From the NCBI GenBank assembly GCA_023511475.1, contig JAIMBM010000233.1, positions 1 to 5,709 on the forward strand: a DNA stretch of 5,709 bases, in the 5' to 3' direction. Shown one piece after another: positions 1-5,139 of the stretch. Within the stretch, counting starts at the first letter, position 1; every line of letters begins with the position of its first letter. A program made the translations under genes and the position numbers. Origin of the DNA: Anaerolineae bacterium. GTDB lineage: Bacteria > Chloroflexota > Anaerolineae > SpSt-313. The notes under the pieces were generated by a model, which saw only the letters and a list, made by a program, of their open reading frames with translations, was not told where the DNA came from and made no database searches.

Positions 1-96
1 AAAAAACCCCCCAATTTTTAAATTTTTCTCCCCCCCGGCCCCCCCCTCAGGCCCCCCCCCCCCGGGGGGCCGGCGGGGGGGCCCCCCGGGCGGCCC
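1..96. other. Homopolymer-rich, probably unreliable sequence
   Basis: The first ~96 bases are almost entirely runs of one base: A6, C6, T5, A3, T5, then long C and G runs broken by few other bases. Normal base order resumes around position 96. The pattern resembles the low-quality end of a capillary (Sanger) read or a contig edge rather than a genomic low-complexity element. An apparent minus-strand reading frame across it (18-260) is only a glycine/proline-rich by-product. I see no gene, repeat unit or promoter here. Confidence 0.75.
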
Positions 97-249
97 ATGC
101 AGGGGTCCGCTCGGGTTGCTTGCCGGCCTGCGCTGGTACCGAATGTGCTCAACCCCGCTGCCGTGCGGGATCCCAACGGGGATCTGCCACCGCGGACGCA
201 GCGCCCGGTGCACAGGCCCCATCGCACAGATTCTGTTGGGTGAGTAAGG
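97..249. other. Upstream region of the VIT gene
   Basis: This non-coding leader precedes the transporter gene. The only useful element is GGTGAG at 239-244, five bases before the GTG at 250, which can pair with the extended anti-Shine-Dalgarno sequence. A TTGCTT at 116-121 could be a -35 box, but no convincing -10 follows at 16-18 bases, so I do not call a promoter. An in-frame TGA at 241-243 closes the transporter frame upstream and excludes any earlier start. Confidence 0.5.
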
Positions 250-1062
250 GTGGGAATCATCAGGCGTTTCGAGCCGGACTATATGCCCCCGCCGGACGGG
301 GCGGCCGGCGGAGCGGTGGGCCTGCAGACGCCGTATGCCGGAGGCCAGGGCCGCAACGGGCGTGGCGGGTCGGGGGAACGATACATCGGCGCCGTGGTGT
401 ACGGAGGCCTGGATGGGATCGTGACCACCTTTGCCATCGTCAGCGGCGCCGCCGGGGCCGCTCTGGGATCGAGCGTGATCCTCATCCTCGGCGCTGCCAA
501 CCTGCTGGCCGATGGGTTCTCCATGGCGGCCGGCGCCTATCTCTCGACCAAGAGCGAGCGCGAGTGCTATGAGCGCATGCGGGCGCGCAGGGTCAAGGAG
601 ATCGAACGCGTCCCACAGCGCGAGCGCGCGTTGCTCGCCGGGGTTTATGAGCGACAGGGATACAGCCGCGGAGAGGCCAGCAGCCTCGCGGACATCCAGA
701 GCCGGGATCGCGAACGTCTGGTCAACGCGGCGATGGTTAACCGTCTCGAGATGCTTCCTACGGCGCGACGGCCGGGTCTGACGGCTCTCGCCACTTTCAT
801 CGCCTTTGTGCTTGCGGGTTCATTGCCGTTGCTGGCGTTCGTTCTGGGCCTGGTTGTCCCTATCGATGAGGGGACTGCCCTGCGCATTTCCGCCGCGCTC
901 ACTGCGGTGGCTCTGTTTGCGCTGGGGGCGGCGAGGGTGTTGGTAACCGAGCGCAACTGGTGGCGCAGCGGGCTCGAGATGCTGGCAGTCGGCGGCCTCG
1001 CTGCATTGGTGGCCTACGTTGCAGGGCTGTTGCTGCGGCGGTTGGGCGCCTCGGGGCAGTGA
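250..1062 (+). CDS. VIT1/CCC1 family Fe2+/Mn2+ transporter
   Basis: A 270-residue membrane protein of the VIT1/CCC1 family, whose characterised members move Fe2+ or Mn2+ out of the cytosol in exchange for protons. About five hydrophobic segments can be seen: residues 45-70, 75-98, 178-200, 211-231 and 242-263. The first two carry the family signatures: YGGLDGIVTTFAIVSG at about 51-66 with Asp55, and ANLLADGFSMAAGAYLS at about 83-99 followed by KSERE. Between segments 2 and 3 lies a charged stretch (100-170, many Glu/Arg, ending in NRLEML), where the family's cytosolic metal-binding helices sit. Residues 1-42 are Gly/Pro-rich and not family-like. The start is GTG at 250, with GGTGAG at 239-244; an ATG at 283 (residue 12) is an alternative that keeps the whole domain. 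It is first in a same-strand series of three genes. Metal specificity cannot be read from the sequence. Confidence 0.92.
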   Translation: MGIIRRFEPDYMPPPDGAAGGAVGLQTPYAGGQGRNGRGGSGERYIGAVVYGGLDGIVTTFAIVSGAAGAALGSSVILILGAANLLADGFSMAAGAYLSTKSERECYERMRARRVKEIERVPQRERALLAGVYERQGYSRGEASSLADIQSRDRERLVNAAMVNRLEMLPTARRPGLTALATFIAFVLAGSLPLLAFVLGLVVPIDEGTALRISAALTAVALFALGAARVLVTERNWWRSGLEMLAVGGLAALVAYVAGLLLRRLGASGQ

Positions 1063-1191
1063 GATCGTAAGCGCTCCGGATGCATGACCTTCCCGGCAGC
1101 TGACGCGGACATGAGGGGAGTCGGGCGGTGCTTCACGATGCCTGGCATAGGCCTTGCTCGCCAAGGACGAACGATCGTGACGGGGGTGACG

Positions 1192-1974
1192 ATGCGCGTG
1201 GGAGAGGTCCGTCCGCAAGTGCAGGTTCTGGAGCGGGGGAGCATCCTCTTCCTCTACCAGCCCAAGCCGGGCACGGCCACGGTCGGGGGTCCGGATGACC
1301 TGGCGCAGCTCTACTTCATGCTGATCCCAGACGATCGCGAGGAGCACAAGAGCCGTGTGTTCGGTCTGCGGAGTGCTGCGATGCCCGTGATCGTAGCGGG
1401 AAGCGCCGCGCCCGAGGAGCGTGTTCTCGCCGTGGCCGAAGAGACCGCTCCAGACCCAAGGGTCGCCATCGACAGGCTGCAGGAGGAGGCGTTGGAGCGT
1501 GCGCCCGGCGCGCGCCCGCGGCCATGGGTCCGGGTGGCGGGCGAGGGGCGTTACGTCCTCCTCCGGCATGGTGCCGATACGCATCTCGCCTATATCCTGG
1601 ACAGGCCCGAGCAGCCTGGGGAGGTGCAGGAGGCTCTCCGCATCGGCCGGCGCGGCAACTACTTAATCTCGGTCATGCCGCCGGCGGCACAGCCCGACAG
1701 GCAGCCTCTATACCCGGGCAGGCTCAAGGCTCGCCTCGCGGGGCAGGAGTCGGTGCCTGTTGAGCCGACCGACTATCTGGACTACCGACATACGCAGGTC
1801 CTTCTGCTGGCGGCGGATTCCGACGTTTCGGATGAGCTGGGGGTGAGGCTCGAGGCTGATGCGCAGAACCAGGGCGAGAGGCAGGCCCTGCAGGTCCTCC
1901 ACAAGGAGGAGCGGCTGGCAGCCGGAGAGGGTGTGGCGCTCCTTGATCCCACGAGGGAGGGGCACTGGGCGTGA
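1192..1974 (+). CDS. Conserved protein of unknown function
   Basis: A soluble protein of about 260 residues without signal peptide or membrane segment. From memory it resembles an unnamed conserved family of actinobacterial and related genomes with an N-terminal motif like ERG-I-F-YRP, here LERGSILFLYQPKPG (residues 13-27), followed by a DDLAQLYFMLIPDD segment (35-48). The second half keeps other conserved-looking blocks: VAGEGRYVLLRHGADTHLAY (115-134), PEEP-like EQPGEVQEALRI (140-151) and a final ADSDVSDELGVRLE (208-221). I know no experimental function and assign none. I prefer ATG 1192 because a GGGGG at 1182-1186 sits five bases upstream and the conserved part begins soon after. The frame is open to an ATG at 1084, which would add 36 non-conserved-looking residues. 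It lies downstream of the transporter and 30 bases before the DUF2267 gene. Confidence 0.8.
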   Translation: MRVGEVRPQVQVLERGSILFLYQPKPGTATVGGPDDLAQLYFMLIPDDREEHKSRVFGLRSAAMPVIVAGSAAPEERVLAVAEETAPDPRVAIDRLQEEALERAPGARPRPWVRVAGEGRYVLLRHGADTHLAYILDRPEQPGEVQEALRIGRRGNYLISVMPPAAQPDRQPLYPGRLKARLAGQESVPVEPTDYLDYRHTQVLLLAADSDVSDELGVRLEADAQNQGERQALQVLHKEERLAAGEGVALLDPTREGHWA

Positions 1975-1993
1975 CGGGACGCAAGACTGGGAT

Positions 1994-1998
1994 GGAGG
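1994..1998 (+). promoter_or_regulatory. Shine-Dalgarno site fixing the GTG start at 2005
   Basis: A perfect GGAGG lies six bases before the GTG at 2005. It is the best ribosome binding site in the left half and decides the start of the first DUF2267 gene, which has no nearby ATG. Confidence 0.8.
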
Positions 1999-2004
1999 CG
2001 TGCC

Positions 2005-2394
2005 GTGGATAGCGGCGAGATTCTGCGCCGGCTCATGCCCCGCCTGAAAACGGCCGATATCTGGCAGGCGGACCGCAGCATGCTGGTGGTGCTTGGGGCT
2101 CTGGGCGATGCCGTGTCGCCGAAAGAGGCCTCTGACCTGGCAAGCCAGCTTCCGGACGCCTACCACGACCTGCTTGTCGAGCGCTCGCAGCGGGCTGCGC
2201 CGGCACAGCCGACGGACAGGGCCGCCTTCCTGGAAAGGGTGCAGCGCGAGCTGGGCCTGGGCAGCCGCGAGGAGGCGGAGCGGGTGGCCGCGAGCGTCAT
2301 GGCCGTCCTGAAGGAGGCGGTCACGCCGGGGGAGATCGAGGAGGTCGAGTCTGAGCTCGAGCCAGGGCTGCGCGCCATGCTGGAGCAGGCCTGA
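2005..2394 (+). CDS. DUF2267 protein (first of a convergent pair)
   Basis: A 129-residue, highly charged, predicted all-helical protein of the DUF2267 family, which has no established biochemical role. It has two related halves. The first has VVLGALGDAVSPKEASDLASQLP (about 28-50). The second begins FLERVQRELGLGSREEA (75-91) and continues VLKEAVTPGEIEEVESEL (101-118). The repeated core is L-x-E/D-A-V-x-P-x-E followed by an acidic helix and a x-L-P or x-L-E-P turn. No membrane segment, signal peptide or catalytic motif is visible. The start is GTG with GGAGG upstream. It follows the unknown conserved protein by 30 bases and may be co-transcribed with it. Its stop is only 13 bases from the stop of another DUF2267 gene on the other strand. 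Family assignment is firm; function is unknown. Confidence 0.88.
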   Translation: MDSGEILRRLMPRLKTADIWQADRSMLVVLGALGDAVSPKEASDLASQLPDAYHDLLVERSQRAAPAQPTDRAAFLERVQRELGLGSREEAERVAASVMAVLKEAVTPGEIEEVESELEPGLRAMLEQA

Positions 2395-2485
2395 GGCCGG
2401 GCGCTTCTCAGCGGGCGACAGTCTCCTGCAGTTCTTGCGGGAGCGCCACGGCTATGTCCTCGAGCTCGCCGGGGCTCACCGCCTC
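2314..2485. repeat. Imperfect inverted repeat across the convergent DUF2267 3' ends
   Basis: The coding sequence at 2314-2342 and the reverse complement of 2457-2485 agree at 23 of 29 bases, by direct comparison. The two arms encode the equivalent EAV-T/S-PGE-I/L-E-E/D segment of the two DUF2267 proteins on opposite strands. The similarity follows from shared ancestry of the genes. In a read-through RNA the arms could fold into a long interrupted hairpin enclosing both stop codons. No U-tract follows, so I do not call it an intrinsic terminator. Confidence 0.6.
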
Positions 2486-2791
2486 TCTGAGGGTCGAGAA
2501 GATAGCGCGCGTCACCTCGCCGGCCCGGTCGCGGTGGGCCGGAGCGAGCACGCTGCGGACGTGGTTGGTGAGGCTCTCCATCTCAAGCCGCTCGGGAGGC
2601 GTCCAACGACCTTTGGGCGCCCACATCAGGTCCTTCAGCTCCCCGGGCAGTTGGGCCCCGAGGTCACGCGCCTCCTCGGGCGGGATGGCATCGCGCAGGA
2701 CAGCCAGCGCCGCGCGCGTCGCCCGCCTGGCCTCCGCCCTCCCGAGGCCCGTTCGCTCCATCACCCTGTGCAGGAACTCTTCCTTGTCCAT
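2408..2791 (-). CDS. DUF2267 protein (second of a convergent pair)
   Basis: A 127-residue DUF2267 family protein, paralogous to the gene at 2005-2394. It begins MDKEEFLHRVMERTGLGRAEA, the usual family opening, followed by VLRDAIPPEEARDLGAQLPGELKDLM (31-56). The second half repeats the pattern in LREAVSPGELEDIAVALPQEL (101-121). A Trp/Pro-rich linker (WAPKGRWTPPE, 57-68) separates the halves. The ATG start at 2791 has a purine-rich GGGAG and AGGG upstream on the minus strand. It is soluble, with no visible catalytic motif. It matches the family more closely at the N terminus than its neighbour does. Whether the pair arose by local inverted duplication or by independent acquisition cannot be decided here. 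Confidence 0.9.
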   Translation of the reverse strand: MDKEEFLHRVMERTGLGRAEARRATRAALAVLRDAIPPEEARDLGAQLPGELKDLMWAPKGRWTPPERLEMESLTNHVRSVLAPAHRDRAGEVTRAIFSTLREAVSPGELEDIAVALPQELQETVAR

Positions 2792-3106
2792 CGCGCCCTG
2801 CTCCCGCCAACAGGTCGGCCAATGGCGAGCAAGGCGTGTGCCAGGGGGGCGGCGGCGGGGCGCTCGGAAAGCAGCACCAACCGGTGTGACCCGTATCCCA
2901 TCGCACTGCGGCAGCGTGTGCGCCGAACGCCGGACCGGCGGGGCGAGCGACCGGGCTCTGCGCTACGCATCTGTCCGGTATGAGCCAGGAAAGGGGGTGC
3001 TGGCGAAGCAGATGAGCCGGCTGTTACCGGCACCCTCGCGGCAGGAGAGCTACCGTGCTGGGCTGGGCGCCCCGCCGACGCGTGGCTGGAAGATGGCCGA
3101 ATCCGG
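2792..3106. other. Gene-free stretch of about 315 bases
   Basis: This stretch lies between the start of the minus-strand DUF2267 gene and the stop of the ABC remnant. Reading frames on both strands give only Arg/Ser/Pro/Ala-rich translations of no recognisable family. The promoter of the DUF2267 gene should be here, but I find no convincing -35/-10 pair. A small GCCGG...CCGGC inverted repeat occurs around 3014-3030. It may contain further decayed sequence from the ABC gene locus, but nothing supports a name. Confidence 0.5.
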
Positions 3107-3406
3107 TCACTCCCCCACATCCAGCCGGAGCTGGCGGCGGCAGAGCTGGCTGTAGAGGCCGTCGTGGCCGAGGAACTCCTCGTGGCTGCCCACTTCCTTG
3201 ATGCAGCCATCCTCAAGCGCGATGTTCCGGTCGGCGTTGCGGGTGGTGTTCAGCCGGTGGGCGATGGCGAGCGCAGTCCGACCTTTCAGAGCCGATTCCA
3301 GCGTGTGTTGGATAGTGCAAGGTGCCGATCAGGGAAGAGGAGCATGACGGCCGCACCGACCAGCCGCAGCAGGTCCACAAAGGTGAGGGCCGTTGAGGCT
3401 GCGCAT
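3107..3406 (-). pseudogene. Internally deleted ABC exporter (ATPase tail joined to membrane fragment)
   Basis: Reading the minus strand from 3313 to the stop at 3107-3109 gives 68 residues that match the end of an MdlB/MsbA-type ABC exporter ATPase domain: QHTLESALKGRTALAIAHRL with the switch histidine (H-loop), then NADRNIALEDGCIKEVGSHE and GLYSQLCRRQL. Walker A, the ABC signature and Walker B should lie upstream but are absent. Instead, in another frame at 3313-3390, the peptide ALTFVDLLRLVGAAVMLLF-PDRHLAL resembles the middle of an ABC exporter membrane domain. About 300 or more residues are therefore missing, and the frame changes at the join near 3313. An AGGA (3417-3420), an ATG at 3406 and an extended -10 box at 3481-3489 may be relics of its start, but that ATG is in yet another frame. 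A working transporter cannot be made. The ATPase tail is certain; the membrane piece is less so. Confidence 0.8.
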
Positions 3407-3480
3407 GGGCACTTGTTCCTGTGGCTGTTCGAGCGCGCGGGCTGAGGCAGACGGCCGGCCGCGTCCGACGGTGTGGGAGC

Positions 3481-3489
3481 ATTGTAGCA
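3481..3489 (-). promoter_or_regulatory. Extended -10 promoter facing the ABC remnant
   Basis: Read on the minus strand this is TGCTACAAT: an extended -10 TG, one base, then TACAAT (five of six consensus). No good -35 lies 16-18 bases upstream, which is tolerated by extended -10 promoters. Transcription would begin near 3474 and run into the ABC pseudogene, so it is probably the surviving promoter of that gene. Confidence 0.55.
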
Positions 3490-3538
3490 CAAGTGGGGGC
3501 TTCGCGCATCTGAGCGCTTTCGACCGTGCCTCGCTCGA

Positions 3539-3567
3539 TTGACGGCCCCGCGCTTCGGATGTACACT
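3539..3567 (+). promoter_or_regulatory. Sigma70-type promoter of the GNAT gene
   Basis: TTGACG at 3539-3544 (five of six) and TACACT at 3562-3567 (four of six) are separated by exactly 17 bases. Transcription would begin near 3574, giving a leader of about 45 bases before the ATG at 3619. It is the best promoter in the window and is divergent from the minus-strand -10 box about 50 bases away. Confidence 0.7.
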
Positions 3568-3601
3568 CCTCCCGCGCACCCCGTTTGCGCTCCGCACGCC
3601 C

Positions 3602-3610
3602 AGGAAGGGG
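3602..3610 (+). promoter_or_regulatory. Shine-Dalgarno site of the GNAT gene
   Basis: AGGAAGGGG ends eight bases before the ATG at 3619. It selects this start over the in-frame ATG codons at 3526 and 3559, both of which lie upstream of the expected transcription start. Confidence 0.7.
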
Positions 3611-3618
3611 ACGAGTCC

Positions 3619-4515
3619 ATGGCCATCCGACGGCGCCGCTACGGCGGTCCACGGGATTTCCATCTCATCAGCGAGTTCCTCACCCGCCACTACCAGCCCG
3701 GCAACCGCGACGGGAACTGGCTCCAGGCGGAGTGGGAGTATGCCTACACTCATCCCTCCTTTGATGAGACGGTCATTGGCGAGATCGGCCTGTGGGAGGA
3801 GGAGGGGGAGCTGGTCGCCGCTGCGACCTACGAGTCGCGCCTCGGCGACGCTTTTCTCCACACACATCCGGACTATGCGTGGCTCAAGCCCGAGATGCTC
3901 GACTATGCCGAGGCGCACCTCAGCGCGGCAGGGCTTGACGGACGAAAGCGCCTGAGGCTCTACGTCTACGATTTCGATCGGCCCTTTACGGACGAAGTGG
4001 TCTCCCGCGGGTACCGGCCGGAGCCGGAGCAGCACCGGCCTCTGTCGCAGTTCGACATCCCCTCGCCTTTCCCCACCATCGTGCTGCCCGCCGGCTACAG
4101 GCTGAAAAGCCTGGCCGACGAGAATGATCTGCACAAGATCAACCGGGTGCTCTGGCGCGGCTTTAACCATCCCGGCGAGCCGCCGGAAGAGGACATCGAA
4201 GGACGACGGAGGATGCAGTCGGGTCCGCACTACCGCAAGGACCTGACCATCGTGGTCGAGGCGCCCGGCGGCGATTTCGTTTCGTACTGCGGCACGTGGT
4301 ACGACGCCACGAACCGCTTTGCCTACGTCGAGCCCGTGGCGACCGACCCGGACCATCGCCGTCTCGGGTTGGGCCGAGCAGCGGTGCTGGAGGGGATCCG
4401 GCGTTGCGCCGCGGAAGGCGCCACCGTCGCCTACGTCGGCTCCGAGCAGCCCTTCTATCTCTCCTTTGGCTTCCGCAAGGTCTCTACCCAGAGCTGCTGG
4501 GTGAAGACGCTGTGA
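3619..4515 (+). CDS. GNAT family N-acetyltransferase
   Basis: A 298-residue protein of the GCN5-related N-acetyltransferase superfamily, which transfers acetyl from acetyl-CoA to an amine. The catalytic domain is C-terminal: FAYVEPVATDPDHRRLGLGRAAV (about 234-256) contains the acetyl-CoA pyrophosphate-binding R-x-x-G-x-G (Arg247, Gly250, Gly252), and FYLSFGFRKV (279-288) is the typical Y-x-x-x-GF strand-turn. The first ~150 residues, rich in Trp/Tyr and acidic residues with GEIGLWEEEGELVAAATYES (54-73), look like a second, degenerate GNAT fold, so this is probably a tandem-domain member, as in several aminoglycoside or small-molecule acetyltransferase-like families. The substrate cannot be predicted. 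The ATG at 3619 is chosen for the AGGAAGGGG at 3602-3610; the frame extends to 3526, but that would place the start upstream of the promoter. It appears monocistronic. Confidence 0.93.
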   Translation: MAIRRRRYGGPRDFHLISEFLTRHYQPGNRDGNWLQAEWEYAYTHPSFDETVIGEIGLWEEEGELVAAATYESRLGDAFLHTHPDYAWLKPEMLDYAEAHLSAAGLDGRKRLRLYVYDFDRPFTDEVVSRGYRPEPEQHRPLSQFDIPSPFPTIVLPAGYRLKSLADENDLHKINRVLWRGFNHPGEPPEEDIEGRRRMQSGPHYRKDLTIVVEAPGGDFVSYCGTWYDATNRFAYVEPVATDPDHRRLGLGRAAVLEGIRRCAAEGATVAYVGSEQPFYLSFGFRKVSTQSCWVKTL

Positions 4516-4588
4516 GACCGAACCTGACGCGAGACCGCGGCGAAGAGCCCTCCTGCCAGTGAATGATGGTCTGGCGCCTGAGTGCGAG

Positions 4589-4612
4589 CGGGCGCGATGG
4601 CCATCGCCCCCG
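4589..4612. repeat. 24-base palindrome with a perfect 14-base core
   Basis: GCGATGGCCATCGC at 4594-4607 is perfectly self-complementary. After one C/C mismatch four more outer pairs form (4589-4592 with 4609-4612). It could be a hairpin at the end of the GNAT transcript or a binding site for a dimeric protein. No second copy is visible in the window. Confidence 0.6.
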
Positions 4613-4624
4613 GGTAGCACGCGT

Positions 4625-4637
4625 GGAGTACTACTCC
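4625..4637. repeat. Short palindrome GGAGTA-C-TACTCC
   Basis: Six perfectly paired bases flank a single central C. The following sequence to about 4665 contains CCTG and CAGGACTCC, which could pair with parts of the same palindrome in an alternative fold. The role is unknown. Confidence 0.5.
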
Positions 4638-4704
4638 TGTCTGGTCGGGGGCAGGACTCCGGCCACTGAGCAAACTGCGGAATGCCTGGCAGCGCCGCCG
4701 AACG

Positions 4705-4741
4705 AAAAGAGCCTCCGTGCCATGACTGGCATCGGAGGCTC
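4705..4741 (-). terminator. Intrinsic terminator of the tRNA-Asn transcript
   Basis: On the minus strand GAGCCTCCG (4741-4733) pairs perfectly with CGGAGGCTC (4717-4709). Above one bulged A, a further TGCCA/TGGCA stem closes a GTCA loop. TTTT follows at once (4708-4705). The stem starts 23 bases beyond the mature 3' end of the tRNA. There is no T-run on the plus-strand side, so it serves the minus strand only. Confidence 0.9.
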
Positions 4742-4763
4742 CATACTGTGTACTGTGCACAGG

Positions 4764-4829
4764 CTCCTCGGCGAGGACTCGAACCTCGAACCAACCGGTT
4801 AACAGCCGGCCGCTCTGCCTGTTCAGAGC
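4764..4829 (-). tRNA. tRNA-Asn(GTT), missing the 5' acceptor strand
   Basis: Read on the minus strand, the D-stem is GCTC/GAGC (4829-4826 and 4815-4812) with a loop carrying AGGCA. The anticodon stem is GCCGG/CCGGT (4810-4806, 4798-4794) around loop CTGTTAA, giving anticodon GTT at 4803-4801. The T-arm is a perfect CGAGG/CCTCG stem around TTCGAGT, and the acceptor 3' strand is CCGAGGA (4771-4765) with discriminator G at 4764. The next bases are CCT, so CCA is not encoded. The 5' partner should read TCCTCGG, but the bases at 4838-4832 read ACGACGC and do not pair. The D-loop is also two bases longer than usual and non-standard before AGGCA. The gene is therefore cut or joined to foreign sequence inside or just before the D-arm and cannot give a functional tRNA as written. 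The isotype is certain. Confidence 0.88.
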
Positions 4830-4835
4830 ATGCGT

Positions 4836-4859
4836 CGTCGCCGTTTTCGGGTGGCGACG
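4836..4859. repeat. Hairpin just beyond the tRNA break
   Basis: CGTCGCC (4836-4842) pairs perfectly with GGCGACG (4853-4859) across a 10-base loop. No T-run follows on either strand, so it is not a canonical intrinsic terminator, though it lies about 75 bases downstream of the DUF2905 stop and could stabilise that transcript's 3' end. Confidence 0.4.
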
Positions 4860-4901
4860 CTGGCGGCCATTTTCAAGGCATACCCACACGGGTACCGACA
4901 G

Positions 4902-4939
4902 CCCGCGCCCGCACTCAAACCCCGCGCCCAGGCTCAAAC
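4902..4939. repeat. Two 19-base tandem repeats over the DUF2905 stop codon
   Basis: Positions 4902-4920 and 4921-4939 are adjacent units identical at 16 of 19 bases; the three differences are consecutive (GCA versus AGG). The first unit on the minus strand contains the TGA of the DUF2905 gene, the second repeats the same GTTTGAG outside the gene. It looks like a recent slippage duplication. Confidence 0.7.
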
Positions 4940-5128
4940 CCAGCGTGCAATGGCCGAAGCAAGCAGGCTGAGCAGGATGGTGCTGGTCAGCGGAATGAAC
5001 CATTCCCGCCCGAACCAGCGGAAATGCAAATCCCCCGGCAGGCGACCCAAGCCCAAACGGCGCAACAGCGGCGTCATCCAGCTGATGAGCACCAGCGCCA
5101 GAAAAATCACGATCATCCAGCGGGTCAT
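4934..5128 (-). CDS. DUF2905 small membrane protein
   Basis: A complete 64-residue protein of the DUF2905 family, a small bacterial inner-membrane family without known function. It has a hydrophobic segment at about residues 5-19 (MIVIFLALVLISWM), the conserved centre LRRLGLGRLPGDLHFRWFGREW (22-43, with the diagnostic PGD), and a second hydrophobic segment PLTSTILLSLLASAIARW (46-63). Length and motif order match the family throughout. The ATG at 5128 has GGGGAGG five bases upstream, between it and the stop of the methyltransferase gene 11 bases away, so the two genes are very likely co-transcribed and translationally coupled. The stop lies within a 19-base tandem repeat. Confidence 0.93.
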   Translation of the reverse strand: MTRWMIVIFLALVLISWMTPLLRRLGLGRLPGDLHFRWFGREWFIPLTSTILLSLLASAIARWV

Positions 5129-5139
5129 GGTGCCTCCCC

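Larger units (their letters stand above)
4516..4704. other. Gene-free spacer between GNAT gene and tRNA terminator
   Basis: This 189-base convergent spacer holds no recognisable gene on either strand. It contains two palindromes (listed separately) but no plus-strand hairpin followed by a U-tract, so termination of the GNAT transcript is not explained. Confidence 0.5.

Noticed and set aside
1084..1191. Upstream ATG start for the conserved unknown protein
   Set aside because: There is no ribosome site before 1084, and the extra 36 residues do not resemble the rest of the family; a purine-rich site precedes 1192.
820..1584. Minus-strand open frame of 254 codons
   Set aside because: It is antisense to the VIT gene and the conserved unknown protein; its His/Arg/Gln-rich composition is typical of a high-GC antisense frame.
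2454..3155. Plus-strand open frame of 233 codons
   Set aside because: It is antisense to the second DUF2267 gene and runs through non-coding sequence; Ser/Arg-rich translation with no family features.
3286..4794. Long minus-strand open frame of 502 codons
   Set aside because: It lies antisense to the GNAT gene, is Arg/Gly/Pro-rich without family resemblance, and extends through the spacer and the terminator; only its last ~26 residues (3313-3390) are meaningful, as the ABC membrane fragment.
4895..4910. TACCC-ACAC-GGGTA hairpin nearby (about 4881-4894) as a terminator of the DUF2905 unit
   Set aside because: Only five base pairs and no T-run follow on the minus strand.
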